The translations under genes were made by a program, and so were the position numbers. From positions 3,963-67,962 of the forward strand of contig CAYHQN010000007.1 of NCBI GenBank assembly GCA_964358545.1: a stretch of DNA of 64,000 nt, written 5' to 3'. The stretch comes from CAINVV01 sp031432175. Lineage in GTDB: Bacteria; Bacteroidota; Bacteroidia; Bacteroidales; Prolixibacteraceae. The notes beneath the pieces are model-generated. The model worked only from the letters and a program-made list of their open reading frames with translations, did no database searches and was not told the DNA's origin. This document shows, piece by piece, positions 29,074-37,822 of this stretch (position 1 is its first letter; every line of letters begins with the position of its first letter).

Positions 29074-29494
29074 TGGCCTTGAACATGTAGGATTAAGTGT
29101 TTCAAATCTGGATAGATCGATTGATTTTTATTGTAAAAATATACAATGTGAAGTAATTCGGATTATTGAAGCAAATACTAATCCTCTTTTGGGAAAAGTG
29201 GTTGGCATGCCTGGCTGTGTTGCCCGAATAGCGCATTTGAAGTCAGGGTCGAATATGCTTGAACTGTTTGAATACACTTCACCGAATGGGGAAAAAATAC
29301 CGGAGGATTTTAAACAAGCTGATAATGGGTTTGTTCATGCCGGTTTTAGTTCTTCAGATGTTAGAAATGATTATTTGAAGTTAAAACAAGATGGTGTTGT
29401 TTTTATTAGCGAACCTGTAGAATTCAGAAAAGATGTCTGGATTTGTTATTTCTATGGACCGGATCGGGAAGTTTGCGAGTTGAGAGAGAGTTAA
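29066..29494 (+). CDS. VOC-superfamily (glyoxalase/dioxygenase-fold) protein
   Basis: 142 residues with the paired beta-alpha-beta-beta-beta pattern: HVGLSVSNLDRSIDFYCKN opens the first half and FVHAGFSSSDV the second. Metal ligands would be the first His, a Glu in NMLELFEY, the second His, and the late Glu in DREVCELRE. Members include epimerases, isomerases and lyases on small acids. It is translationally coupled to the LarA-like gene, so the two probably act on the same hydroxy-acid. Confidence 0.7.
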   Translation: MINGLEHVGLSVSNLDRSIDFYCKNIQCEVIRIIEANTNPLLGKVVGMPGCVARIAHLKSGSNMLELFEYTSPNGEKIPEDFKQADNGFVHAGFSSSDVRNDYLKLKQDGVVFISEPVEFRKDVWICYFYGPDREVCELRES

Positions 29495-29517
29495 ATTTGA
29501 TAAATAAGAGAGGATTT

Positions 29518-31692
29518 ATGAAAAAATTCGAAATGAATTATGATTTTAAAGGATACAAATGGGAAAGTGAAAATATAGATCTGAAATCGATAGACAAGAT
29601 AAAATTTGCGCGTATTCTTTTTGATGTATTCGTGATCAATGAATTTGAAACAGAGTTACTAAAATTAAAAAATGATGATTGCATTTGGGGACCAGTTCAT
29701 ACCAGTATTGGACAAGAGGCAATAGCAGCTGCAAGTGTCGCAGCATTAAAAACTTCGGATAAATTTTTTGGTACACATCGTTCCCACCATCAGTTTTTAT
29801 CAAAAGTACTACAATATTATGTACCTGAAACCTGGAATCCAGTCTTGGAAAAATTACCGAATGAAGCGGAAACAGTTGTTAGAAAAACTCTTGCAGAGAT
29901 CATGGGGCTTGCCGATGGCTACTGCGGTGGGAGAGGGGGTTCCATGCACTTACGGGATAAAGAAGCAGGATTTTTGGGTTCAAATGCTATTGTTGCAGGA
30001 GGAATACCACTTGCAACAGGGGCTGCATTCATGGAAAAATATAGTAATTCAGGTAATGTAGTGGTCTGTTTTTTTGGGGATGGAGCCATCAATCAGGGGG
30101 CATTTCATGAAGCTTGTAATCTCGCCGGACTTTGGAAATTGCCGATCATTTTTTTCCTTGAAAACAATGAATATGCAGTTGCTACAAAAGTCGATAATTC
30201 GTGTGCTGTATCAGAATTATCCGTTCGTGCATCTTCCTATGGCATGGATGCGCACATTGTGGATGGTAATGACGCACTTGCAATATACCAGCTAATGAAC
30301 TCTGTTAGCAATGATATCAGGAAAAACAGCCGACCTTGTTTTGTTGAAGCCAAATGCTATAGGCGCTTTCATCATGCAGGAGATCTGCCAGGCAGCGCTT
30401 TCAAATATAGGTCGAAAGAAGAAGAAGACAACTGGATGAAAAAGGAGGTTGTACTGAATTTACCTGCTAATCTGATAAAAAATGGTGTTTTTTCGAGGGC
30501 GGAAACTGAGCATGTAAAAGACATTGCATTCCAGGCAGTTAAGAATGCTGTCGATTATTATACTGAAGGTAGTGAAAAGAAAATAGTCAAAGCCGGAATG
30601 TTCCCACTCCCTGAATCTGCTTCGATTGGAGTTAAAAGCGATGGCAGTGAGTTCAAACACATAAAATTCAGTGAAAGAGAAAATTATGTTACTCTAAAAG
30701 AGCAAAAATATTCTGATGCTATCTCTTCTGCAACCGGCAGATGGCTTGAAAAAGATGAAGGGACAATTGTTTTGGGAGAAGAAGTTGCAAATTTTGGGGG
30801 AGGCGCTTACGGTGCAACCAAAGGATTACCGGATAAATATCCATCCAGGGTACTGAATACACCTATTTCTGAAGCTGGTTTCACAGGATTGGGCCTGGGA
30901 GCTGCAATGTCAGGTATGCGGCCGGTGATAGAAATAATGTTCCCTGATTTCTCATTGGTTGCAGCTGATCAAATTTTTAATCAGATAGGAAAGGCCCGTC
31001 ATATGTATGGTAATACAACTGACATCCCTTTGGTATTAAGAATTCGCATAGCTGTCGGCTGCGGTTATGGTGGGCAGCATTCAATGGATCCTGTGGGATT
31101 ATATGCGCTGTTTAGCGGTTGGCGCATTGTTGCTCCATCCAATGCGTTTGACTATATCGGCTTATTTAATACAGCTATGCAATCGAACGATCCTGTCGTT
31201 ATTATTGAGCACCATCAGTTATATCCACTAAAATTTCCTGTTCCGGAAAATGAGCTTGATTATTTTATACCTTTTGGCAAAGCGAGGATAGTTTCAACAG
31301 GCAAAGATGCAACGCTGATAACATACGGAGTAATGGCCTATCGGTGTGAACAATTAATTTCGAATTTTATAGAAAAAGGAATTTCAGTCGAAATTATTGA
31401 TTTACGTACCATTGATTTGCCCGGGCTGGATTTTGAGACTGTCGGCGAATCCCTGAAAAAAACCGGTGTGGCAATAGTAGTTGAAGAAGCTCCTGCAAAC
31501 CATTCTATTGGATCAAAAATAGCTGCAGAACTCACAGAAAGGTACTTTGATTATCTGGATAGTCCTGTAATGCGTTTAACTTCTTTGGATGTTCCCAATT
31601 CAGTTTCCAAAGTGTTGGAAAAAGCAGCTATGATTGATGATGAAACCATTATTAGAAATACTGTCTTAGCTGCCAAACGACAATGGAAATAG
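29518..31692 (+). CDS. fused E1 alpha-beta thiamine-diphosphate dehydrogenase
   Basis: 724 residues from the ATG at 29518, chosen because it follows an AG-rich ribosome-binding stretch just after the VOC gene; an upstream in-frame start at 29443 would overlap that gene. The alpha half has GDGAINQGAFHEACNLAGL and FLENNEYA. The beta half starts near residue 390 with the ISEAGFTGLGLGA strand and ends with VEEAPANHSIGSKI. It resembles the one-chain 2-oxoisovalerate-type E1 of Bacteroidota. It is a second E1 in a cluster with only one E2, so it may use that E2 or a housekeeping one. Confidence 0.8.
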   Translation: MKKFEMNYDFKGYKWESENIDLKSIDKIKFARILFDVFVINEFETELLKLKNDDCIWGPVHTSIGQEAIAAASVAALKTSDKFFGTHRSHHQFLSKVLQYYVPETWNPVLEKLPNEAETVVRKTLAEIMGLADGYCGGRGGSMHLRDKEAGFLGSNAIVAGGIPLATGAAFMEKYSNSGNVVVCFFGDGAINQGAFHEACNLAGLWKLPIIFFLENNEYAVATKVDNSCAVSELSVRASSYGMDAHIVDGNDALAIYQLMNSVSNDIRKNSRPCFVEAKCYRRFHHAGDLPGSAFKYRSKEEEDNWMKKEVVLNLPANLIKNGVFSRAETEHVKDIAFQAVKNAVDYYTEGSEKKIVKAGMFPLPESASIGVKSDGSEFKHIKFSERENYVTLKEQKYSDAISSATGRWLEKDEGTIVLGEEVANFGGGAYGATKGLPDKYPSRVLNTPISEAGFTGLGLGAAMSGMRPVIEIMFPDFSLVAADQIFNQIGKARHMYGNTTDIPLVLRIRIAVGCGYGGQHSMDPVGLYALFSGWRIVAPSNAFDYIGLFNTAMQSNDPVVIIEHHQLYPLKFPVPENELDYFIPFGKARIVSTGKDATLITYGVMAYRCEQLISNFIEKGISVEIIDLRTIDLPGLDFETVGESLKKTGVAIVVEEAPANHSIGSKIAAELTERYFDYLDSPVMRLTSLDVPNSVSKVLEKAAMIDDETIIRNTVLAAKRQWK

Positions 31693-31751
31693 AATTTTCA
31701 ATTCAAAAAAAATATCAGCCAAAGACTTTTTTGGTACAATAAACAAAAAAT

Positions 31752-33212
31752 ATGAACGAATTAAAGACTTTCAAAAATTACATCAATGGACAATGGCTTG
31801 ATGCCAGTACACTTGCTACTTTTGAACAAAGAAATCCTTCCATGTTATATGAAGTAACTGGATTATTTCCACTTTCATCAAAAGAAGATACCATTCTTGC
31901 AATTGAAGCAGCTCAATCTGCCTTTACAGAGTGGAAGACCCTTTCACCCTTTGTCAGGGCTAAATATCTCAAAAAAGTTCTTGCCTTGATGATCGAAAGA
32001 AGAGAAGATATCGCCGGAATCATTACCCTGGAAAACGGGAAAATAGTATCTGATTCGTTGGGTGAGATTGATTCAGCTATTGCTGAAATGGAATTTCAAA
32101 TAAATGAAGGATTACGCTTGTTTGGAGAGACTGTTCCAGTTAGTATTGACGGTGTATTCGCATACACGGTCAAAGAACCGTTGGGGGTAGTAAGTGTCAT
32201 TAGTCCCTGGAATTTTCCTTTTAACGTTCCGGTTCGAAAGATTATCCCGGCTTTAATGGCCGGTAATACCTGTGTTTTTAAACCTGCCAGTTTAACGCCT
32301 CAAACCGGTTATATGTTTACTAAATTATTTGATGATGGAGGTGCCCCTGCCGGTGTATTAAATATGATTACTGGCTCGGGTAGTGTCGTAGGCAATATCC
32401 TGGTTACAGACCCCAGAATAAAAGCAATTTCATTTACCGGATCGACAGAAGTGGGAATGGGCATCCATCAAAAGGCCGCTGTTAATGCCACTCGCACGCA
32501 ACTTGAACTGGGAGGGAAAAATGCCACGGTTATTCTAGAAGATGCAGATATCGACTTGGCAGTAAAAGCTGTTACAAGGGCAGCATTTGCCTGTTCCGGA
32601 CAATGGTGTACCTCAACAAGCCGGGCTATTGTAGTTAAAAAAGTAGCACAAGAGTTTACCGAGAAACTTGTTAAAGCGACAAACGCGATAATTGTTGGAG
32701 ATGGTTTCGATCAGAAAGCAGGGATGGGCCCTGTTTGCGGTACCGACCAGTTTGAAAACATTAAGAAGTATATTGAAATTGGCAAAAAGGAGGGGGCAAT
32801 CCTTTTAACAGGAGGGAATGTGGTTAAAAATAGTCATTTTAAGGAGGGTTGTTTTATTGAACCTACCATATTTGGCGGTGTGAAACCTGACATGAAAATA
32901 GCGCAGGAAGAAATTTTCGGACCCGTACTGTCAGTCATTACCGTTGAAAATCTTGAAGAAGCAATAAAAGTTTCCAACGACATAATATTTGGATTAAGCT
33001 CATCCATATTCACCAATAATCTTGAACATGCCATGACTTTTGTTAAACAAACAGAAGTGGGATTTACCCATGTGAATTTGATGACTTCGTTAAAAGAACC
33101 TCAACTTCCATTTGGTGGAATTAAAGAATCGGGTGTAGGTACGCCTGAAGCAGGAAAAACCGGTATTGAATTCTTTATAAAATACAAAACAGTTTACATG
33201 AAATATTCATAA
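31752..33212 (+). CDS. NAD(P)-dependent aldehyde dehydrogenase
   Basis: 486 residues, full-length ALDH superfamily. Motifs: ISPWNFPFNVPVRKIIPAL, FTGSTEVG (cofactor loop), LELGGKNATVIL with the general-base Glu, and the nucleophile Cys in SGQWCTS. The EEIFGPVLSV and C-terminal PFGGIKESGVG blocks are present. It resembles succinate-semialdehyde and related short-chain or alpha-keto aldehyde dehydrogenases. In an oxidative sugar route it could oxidise lactaldehyde, glycolaldehyde or a keto-aldehyde to the acid. Confidence 0.85.
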   Translation: MNELKTFKNYINGQWLDASTLATFEQRNPSMLYEVTGLFPLSSKEDTILAIEAAQSAFTEWKTLSPFVRAKYLKKVLALMIERREDIAGIITLENGKIVSDSLGEIDSAIAEMEFQINEGLRLFGETVPVSIDGVFAYTVKEPLGVVSVISPWNFPFNVPVRKIIPALMAGNTCVFKPASLTPQTGYMFTKLFDDGGAPAGVLNMITGSGSVVGNILVTDPRIKAISFTGSTEVGMGIHQKAAVNATRTQLELGGKNATVILEDADIDLAVKAVTRAAFACSGQWCTSTSRAIVVKKVAQEFTEKLVKATNAIIVGDGFDQKAGMGPVCGTDQFENIKKYIEIGKKEGAILLTGGNVVKNSHFKEGCFIEPTIFGGVKPDMKIAQEEIFGPVLSVITVENLEEAIKVSNDIIFGLSSSIFTNNLEHAMTFVKQTEVGFTHVNLMTSLKEPQLPFGGIKESGVGTPEAGKTGIEFFIKYKTVYMKYS

Positions 33213-33320
33213 TTTTTCACTTCAGTTTAAGTCTTCATATAAATCGATAAACTAGAAACAGACCAAAACGGATGAAAATAAAGCATGCGAGTTACCTATT
33301 AAGAAACTAATTATTACAAA

Positions 33321-34082
33321 ATGAAGCTAAAAAACAAAGTTGCAATTATTACAGGTTCAGCAAAAGGTATTGGTAAGGGATGTGCCCTCGTATTTGCTAA
33401 AGAAGGCGCAAAAGTCGTCATTGTGGATTTAGACGAGAAATCAGGTGAACAAACAGTCAAAGAGATATCAGAAAAAAATGGTACATCAATTTTTATTAAA
33501 ACTGATCTAACGAAAGTAGCTGATGTTCAATCCATGATTTCAAGTGTTATCCGTACTTATGGTCAAATCGATATTATGTTCAATAATGCAGGATATCATA
33601 TCTCAAAGAATGTCGAATTGACCTCAGAAGACGAATGGGATTTTATCATTAACACCAATTTAAAAAGTGTTTTTTTATGCTGCAAATATTCAATTCCATA
33701 CCTCAGAAAAACCAAAGGTTGTATCATAAACATGAGTTCTATGGTAGGGCTGATCGGACAATCCAATGCAGGGGCATATTCTGCTTCTAAAGGTGGAATA
33801 GTAGCCATGACAAAAGGCATGTCATTAGATTTTGCAAAGGATGGAATAAGGGTAAATTGTATATGTCCGGGGTGGGTAAATACACCTTTGGTGGAAGATT
33901 GGTTCGGCCAGCAAAAGGATCCTCAAAAGGCAAAAGAATACATTTATAGTGTTCATCCTCTTAATCGGATTGCGTCTTCCGAAGAGATTGGGAATGCTGC
34001 TGCATTTTTAGCTTCATCCGAAGCATCATTTATTACAGGGGTTGCTTTGCCAGTTGATGGAGCGGTTAGTCTGGGTTATTAA
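33321..34082 (+). CDS. short-chain dehydrogenase/reductase (SDR 5)
   Basis: 253 residues, complete SDR set: TGSAKGIGKG, NNAGYHIS, NMSSMVGL, YSASK. The segment PGWVNTPLVEDWFGQQ forms the variable substrate loop and is like sugar or sugar-lactone-forming dehydrogenases. It directly precedes two lactonase-like genes with 18- and 6-base gaps, which supports a role in making the lactone they open. Confidence 0.8.
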   Translation: MKLKNKVAIITGSAKGIGKGCALVFAKEGAKVVIVDLDEKSGEQTVKEISEKNGTSIFIKTDLTKVADVQSMISSVIRTYGQIDIMFNNAGYHISKNVELTSEDEWDFIINTNLKSVFLCCKYSIPYLRKTKGCIINMSSMVGLIGQSNAGAYSASKGGIVAMTKGMSLDFAKDGIRVNCICPGWVNTPLVEDWFGQQKDPQKAKEYIYSVHPLNRIASSEEIGNAAAFLASSEASFITGVALPVDGAVSLGY

Positions 34083-34100
34083 ATTCAAACTTAAAACAAA

Positions 34101-34883
34101 ATGAGTTTATCCGAAAAAATAAAAGAGATAAAAGTCAAACAAGGCGAAATAGCTCTTTTTTATCTTGCACAAGCCGGATTCTGTATTAAATCAGCCGGCA
34201 ATAAAATAATAGTTATCGACGCATACTTGTCTGATGCGGCAGAACGATTATTCGGTTTCAAAAGAATGATCCCTTCAGTGATAAAGCCTGAAGAAATTGA
34301 CGCTGATTTCTTTCTTTCAACTCATTCACATGTTGATCATCTCGATCCGGATGCAATACCTGTAATTGCAAAGAATCCCAAAACATTCTTTGTAGGATCA
34401 ATGGATTGCGAAGAATTGTATCAACAAAACAATATTTCAAAAACCAGCTATTGTGTTTTAAAATCAGATGAAGAATGGACGGGGAACGGAATAAAGATAA
34501 AAGCTATTTATGCTGATCATGGGGACTTGGCACCTACTGCTATAGGTATGTTGATTGATATTGAAGGAATTAAAATATATCATTCAGGGGATACATGTTT
34601 CGCACCTGATAAAATAAAAGCTTCATTAAATACAAGTGTTGATATCATGATAGCACCAATTAATGGTCAATACGGAAATCTTAATGCGTCTGAATCGTGC
34701 AAGCTTGCAAATCTATTAGCCCCCAAAGTCACAATTGCCAGCCATTTTTGGATGTTTATTGAACATGTAGGCGAAGGAGGAGTTGGAGATCCTTCAACTT
34801 TTTTAAAAGAATCGGAGCATCTCTCTCAAAATATTAGGGCGATGGTCATGGCCCCGGGAGAACTTTTTATCTATTCAAAATAA
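34101..34883 (+). CDS. metallo-beta-lactamase-fold hydrolase, UlaG-like (probable lactonase)
   Basis: 260 residues. The metal site is STHSHVDHLD (HxHxDH), with HSGDTCF supplying the later Asp and ASHFWMF a further His. The compact layout and the absence of the long insertions of RNase Z or glyoxalase II match the UlaG group, whose founder opens L-ascorbate-6-phosphate lactone. Here the neighbour is another lactonase-like enzyme, so it may open a sugar lactone. Substrate not certain. Confidence 0.7.
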   Translation: MSLSEKIKEIKVKQGEIALFYLAQAGFCIKSAGNKIIVIDAYLSDAAERLFGFKRMIPSVIKPEEIDADFFLSTHSHVDHLDPDAIPVIAKNPKTFFVGSMDCEELYQQNNISKTSYCVLKSDEEWTGNGIKIKAIYADHGDLAPTAIGMLIDIEGIKIYHSGDTCFAPDKIKASLNTSVDIMIAPINGQYGNLNASESCKLANLLAPKVTIASHFWMFIEHVGEGGVGDPSTFLKESEHLSQNIRAMVMAPGELFIYSK

Positions 34884-34889
34884 ATCATA

Positions 34890-35741
34890 ATGATAGATTA
34901 CTCAATCATTGATACCCATTTACATCTTTGGGACACCAAAAAGTTCCGCTATCCATGGTTGGATGAAATTCCGGCCTTAAACAGAACATTTTCTTTGGAC
35001 GACTACAACCGGGCCTGTGGGGATGTCAAAGTAGGGAAAATGGTTTTCATGCAATGTGAATGCCTTCCTTCACATTATATGCAAGAGGTCGGGTGGATAA
35101 CAGAACTGTCCAAAACGGACGCCAGAATAAGTGGGATTGTATCTTGGGCGCCTTTGGAAAAAGGAGAAAGAGTCAGGCCGGAAATAGAATTGTTAAAAAA
35201 GAATAGTCTGGTTAAAGGTCTGCGCAGAATCATTCAGGGTGAACCGGATTTGGAATTTTGTCTTGGTTCTGACTTTGTTCAGGGTGTTAACTTGCTGTCC
35301 GAATATGATTTGACATTTGATATTTGTATATCCTATCTGCACAACAAAAATATTATAAAATTCATTGATCAATGTCCGGATGTTCGTATGATCCTGGATC
35401 ACATCGGTAAACCAAATATTAAGGACAGGGTCATACATCCTTGGTTTGATGAAATAACTGAAATATCAAAATACCCTAATATTTATTGTAAATTATCAAG
35501 TCTGGCCACAGAAGCTGATCATTTGAACTGGACCATTGATGATATTCGTCCTTATGTTGATCATTTAGTTGAATGCTTTGGTTTTGAGCGTCTTGTATTT
35601 GCAACCGACTGGCCGGTTTCATCGCTGGCAGCTAGTATTCCAATGTGTGTAAATACATTGGTTACAATTCTTAAGGGATGTTCACAAGCAGAATTGGACA
35701 GGGTTTTTACCAGTAATGCTTTGGATTTTTATCATATCTGA
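34890..35741 (+). CDS. amidohydrolase-2 family sugar lactonase (fuconolactonase/rhamnonolactonase-like)
   Basis: 283 residues of the COG3618 type: DTHLHLWD supplies the first metal His pair, RRIIQGEPD, LDHIGKP and FATDWPVS follow in the order seen in L-fucono-1,5-lactonase and L-rhamnono-lactonase. It would hydrolyse an L-sugar lactone to the acid. With fucosidases upstream, L-fuconolactone is the natural candidate. It begins 6 bases after the MBL gene and is followed by the second transporter. Confidence 0.75.
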   Translation: MIDYSIIDTHLHLWDTKKFRYPWLDEIPALNRTFSLDDYNRACGDVKVGKMVFMQCECLPSHYMQEVGWITELSKTDARISGIVSWAPLEKGERVRPEIELLKKNSLVKGLRRIIQGEPDLEFCLGSDFVQGVNLLSEYDLTFDICISYLHNKNIIKFIDQCPDVRMILDHIGKPNIKDRVIHPWFDEITEISKYPNIYCKLSSLATEADHLNWTIDDIRPYVDHLVECFGFERLVFATDWPVSSLAASIPMCVNTLVTILKGCSQAELDRVFTSNALDFYHI

Positions 35742-35793
35742 TCATTGGTTTACAATAGAAATGTCATTATTAATCTACTAACTATATAAACGC

Positions 35794-36819
35794 ATGAATA
35801 ACTTTATTTTGTCCATTTTCTTAATAATACTTGCAGGTTTTTTTCAGGGCACATTTGGGTTGGGTATGAAAAAGTTTACTCCTGCATGGGAATCCTATTG
35901 GTTGATTTTCTCAATTTTCGGTTTGACTGTTATTCCGTTCATCTGGGCAAGAATTCTGGTCCCGGATGTATTTGGGGCCATCAGTGTGTTATCAACCGGA
36001 ACTATTTTTTACTCATTTTTATTTGGGGCAATGTGGGGGATAAGTGCAATATTATTTGGTTTGGCCATTAATTATGTTGGGGTATCTTTATCTTTCGGAA
36101 TATGTATGAGTACAGGTGCATTAGTCGGTTCACTGTTGCCATTGTTTCAGATCGAAGATTTTAATAACAAACCATCCTTTCTGTATATTATTTTGGGTTT
36201 ATTAATTATGACAATTGGAGTGATTGTCATAACTTATGCAGGAAATTTGCGAAATAAACTGCAAACTTCAGAGGATAGTGTAAAATCAGGTATAAAAAAG
36301 GGAATATTCTTTAAACTTGGAATCCTATTTTCAATAGCTGCCGGAATAGGTGCTGCACTGCAAAATGTTAGTTATACAAGCGCCGCACCTGCCATCAATG
36401 CAGCTGTTCTACAAGGGGTAAAACCGCAAAACGCTAGTTTAGTTGCCTGGATTGTTGTACTTTTCGGGGGATTTATTCCAAATTTTACCTATTCGATATA
36501 TTTACTGACAAAAAATAAATCCTGGAATGTATTAATCACAAAAAAACCGGCAAGGATATATATTCTGGGTATAATTACTGCATTTTGTTGGTTTGCTGCA
36601 TTGGGCGTTTATGGCCAAAGTGCAGCAATTATGGGCGAAATGGGTCCTGTAATTTGCTGGACAATGTTTTTTGCAGTTTCTCTTATTTTTAGCAGTTTCT
36701 GGGGCATCCGTGCAGGTGAATGGAAGGGCACAAAATTGGCTTATAAAGTGTTGATTTCCGGAAACATTATATTGATTATTTCGTGGATAATTCTTGGATA
36801 TGCCAATACTTTACTGTAA
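35794..36819 (+). CDS. RhaT-family sugar/proton symporter 2
   Basis: 341 residues, about ten transmembrane segments, with the same layout as the gene at 25949 (opening IILAGFFQGTFGLGMKK; internal WGISAILFGLAINYVG; late WGIRAGEWKG, compare FVSGEWKG in copy 1). It is clearly related but diverged, so it is probably not redundant. It closes the same-strand catabolic run. Confidence 0.78.
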   Translation: MNNFILSIFLIILAGFFQGTFGLGMKKFTPAWESYWLIFSIFGLTVIPFIWARILVPDVFGAISVLSTGTIFYSFLFGAMWGISAILFGLAINYVGVSLSFGICMSTGALVGSLLPLFQIEDFNNKPSFLYIILGLLIMTIGVIVITYAGNLRNKLQTSEDSVKSGIKKGIFFKLGILFSIAAGIGAALQNVSYTSAAPAINAAVLQGVKPQNASLVAWIVVLFGGFIPNFTYSIYLLTKNKSWNVLITKKPARIYILGIITAFCWFAALGVYGQSAAIMGEMGPVICWTMFFAVSLIFSSFWGIRAGEWKGTKLAYKVLISGNIILIISWIILGYANTLL

Positions 36820-36840
36820 AAGGTATTTACAGTAAAAAAT

Positions 36841-37020
36841 GATCTGTTACGTATCTCGGGGGAGAATTTTGGTTATATTACGACCAACGATGAGTATGAA
36901 AACTACAAATAGCTGGTTGAGTTTAAATGGGGAGATCAAACATTTGCTCCAAGAGTGGGAAAAGCAAGGGACAGCGGTATCCTTTTACATTCTACTGGTG
37001 AATCATGCCATCGATATTCA
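36841..37020 (+). pseudogene. DUF1080 (3-keto-disaccharide hydrolase) relic, middle part
   Basis: Read from 36844 the frame gives LLRISGENFGYITTNDEYENYK, then a TAG, then LVEFKWGDQTFAPRVGKARDSGILLH. These are the strands of the DUF1080/concanavalin-like domain (usual pattern ...EF.WG...F.PR...RDSGLLYH). There is no start, one in-frame stop and no continuation after about 37000, so this is debris. A matching N-terminal piece of the same family lies downstream at 37688. Confidence 0.65.
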
Positions 37021-37166
37021 ACCTCAAAATTAATTCAAACAAAGATTTTTTTTCCACAGCATTTATTATACGCTTAGAGCCAAAGAGGAACATCGTCAAT
37101 AGAAAAATAAATCAACTTAATCAACTCATTATCCAGTGCCTTCAGACAAATTTATTTTGCTTCCAA

Positions 37167-37691
37167 ATGACTGATTTCGAAAGTATATTCCGAAAATATC
37201 ATCATCAGCTTTTTCTATATACCCTAAAATTCATTGAGGATGAGAATGAAGCGCTTGATCTTGTTCAGGATATTTTTATTGCCGTATGGAAGAAGGGTAT
37301 TTTTTTGGATAATGTGGAGCAGATCAAAGCTTATTTGTTTGTATCAGTTAAAAACAGCTGCCTCAATTACCTTAATCATCAGAAAGTTGTCAGTAAATTT
37401 AAACATTATGAGACCCAGCAACTAAAAGAAATGGAAGCTGCCTACTATGCTTCGGGTGAAATATCCTTAATCGAGCAGGAAGAGGTAAAACGCATTGAAG
37501 ATGTTGTCGCTTCGATGCCTGATATTTACAAAGAAGTGATCGTTTTAAGTCGGTTTGAAGGACTAAAAAACAGTGAAATTGCCAAAAAGCTCAATATTCC
37601 GCTTCGTACTGTAGAAACCCGTATTTTCAGGGCGCTTCTCATCCTTAAAGAACAGCTCAAAAGCAGAGTCCTGTTGTACCCAATACCCTAA
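37167..37691 (+). CDS. ECF-type RNA polymerase sigma factor
   Basis: 174 residues from the ATG at 37167 (MTDFESIF). The longer in-frame start at 37005 runs through the relic and is unlikely. Region 2 shows FRKYHHQLFLYTLKFI and LDLVQDIFIAVWKK; region 4 shows LSRFEGLKNSEIAKKLNIPLRTVETRI. In Bacteroidota such factors are usually followed by a FecR anti-sigma gene and a SusC/SusD pair. Here none follows: the stop codon overlaps a DUF1080 fragment, so the factor is an orphan and its last residues may have been altered by the rearrangement. Confidence 0.8.
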   Translation: MTDFESIFRKYHHQLFLYTLKFIEDENEALDLVQDIFIAVWKKGIFLDNVEQIKAYLFVSVKNSCLNYLNHQKVVSKFKHYETQQLKEMEAAYYASGEISLIEQEEVKRIEDVVASMPDIYKEVIVLSRFEGLKNSEIAKKLNIPLRTVETRIFRALLILKEQLKSRVLLYPIP

Positions 37692-37780
37692 CTAAAAAGG
37701 AGGCTAAGCAGGGCTGGAAGCTTTTGTTTGATGGCCTGAATCCATCCCAGTGGCGTAGTGCCAATAAAGCTGAATTCCAG
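37688..37780 (+). pseudogene. DUF1080 relic, N-terminal part
   Basis: Reading from 37688 gives LTKKEAKQGWKLLFDG followed by LNPSQWRSANKAEFQ, the standard beginning of the mature DUF1080 domain (...EK..GW..LFDGK...W). It breaks off exactly where the TTTTCACATTT-type repeat begins. It lies downstream of the middle part at 36841, so the order of the pieces is reversed and a rearrangement or duplication must have occurred. Confidence 0.65.
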
Positions 37781-37782
37781 TT

Positions 37783-37818
37783 ATTTTCACATTTTCACAT
37801 TTCCCAATTTTCACATTT
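37783..37818 (+). repeat. TTTTCACATTT-type intergenic repeat, copy 1
   Basis: Degenerate units of TTTTCACATTT/TTCCCAAT. The same motif runs at 38637-38683 and 38743-38776, in the same orientation, on the other side of the glutathione peroxidase gene. Confidence 0.6.
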
Positions 37819-37822
37819 ATAT

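Noticed and set aside
29443..29517. Upstream in-frame start for the fused E1
   Set aside because: It would overlap the VOC gene by about 50 bases and adds 25 residues not seen in the family; the ATG at 29518 has a better ribosome-binding context.
37005..37166. N-terminal extension of the ECF sigma factor
   Set aside because: The first 54 codons overlap the DUF1080 relic and do not look like sigma region 1; the ATG at 37167 starts the family-typical sequence.
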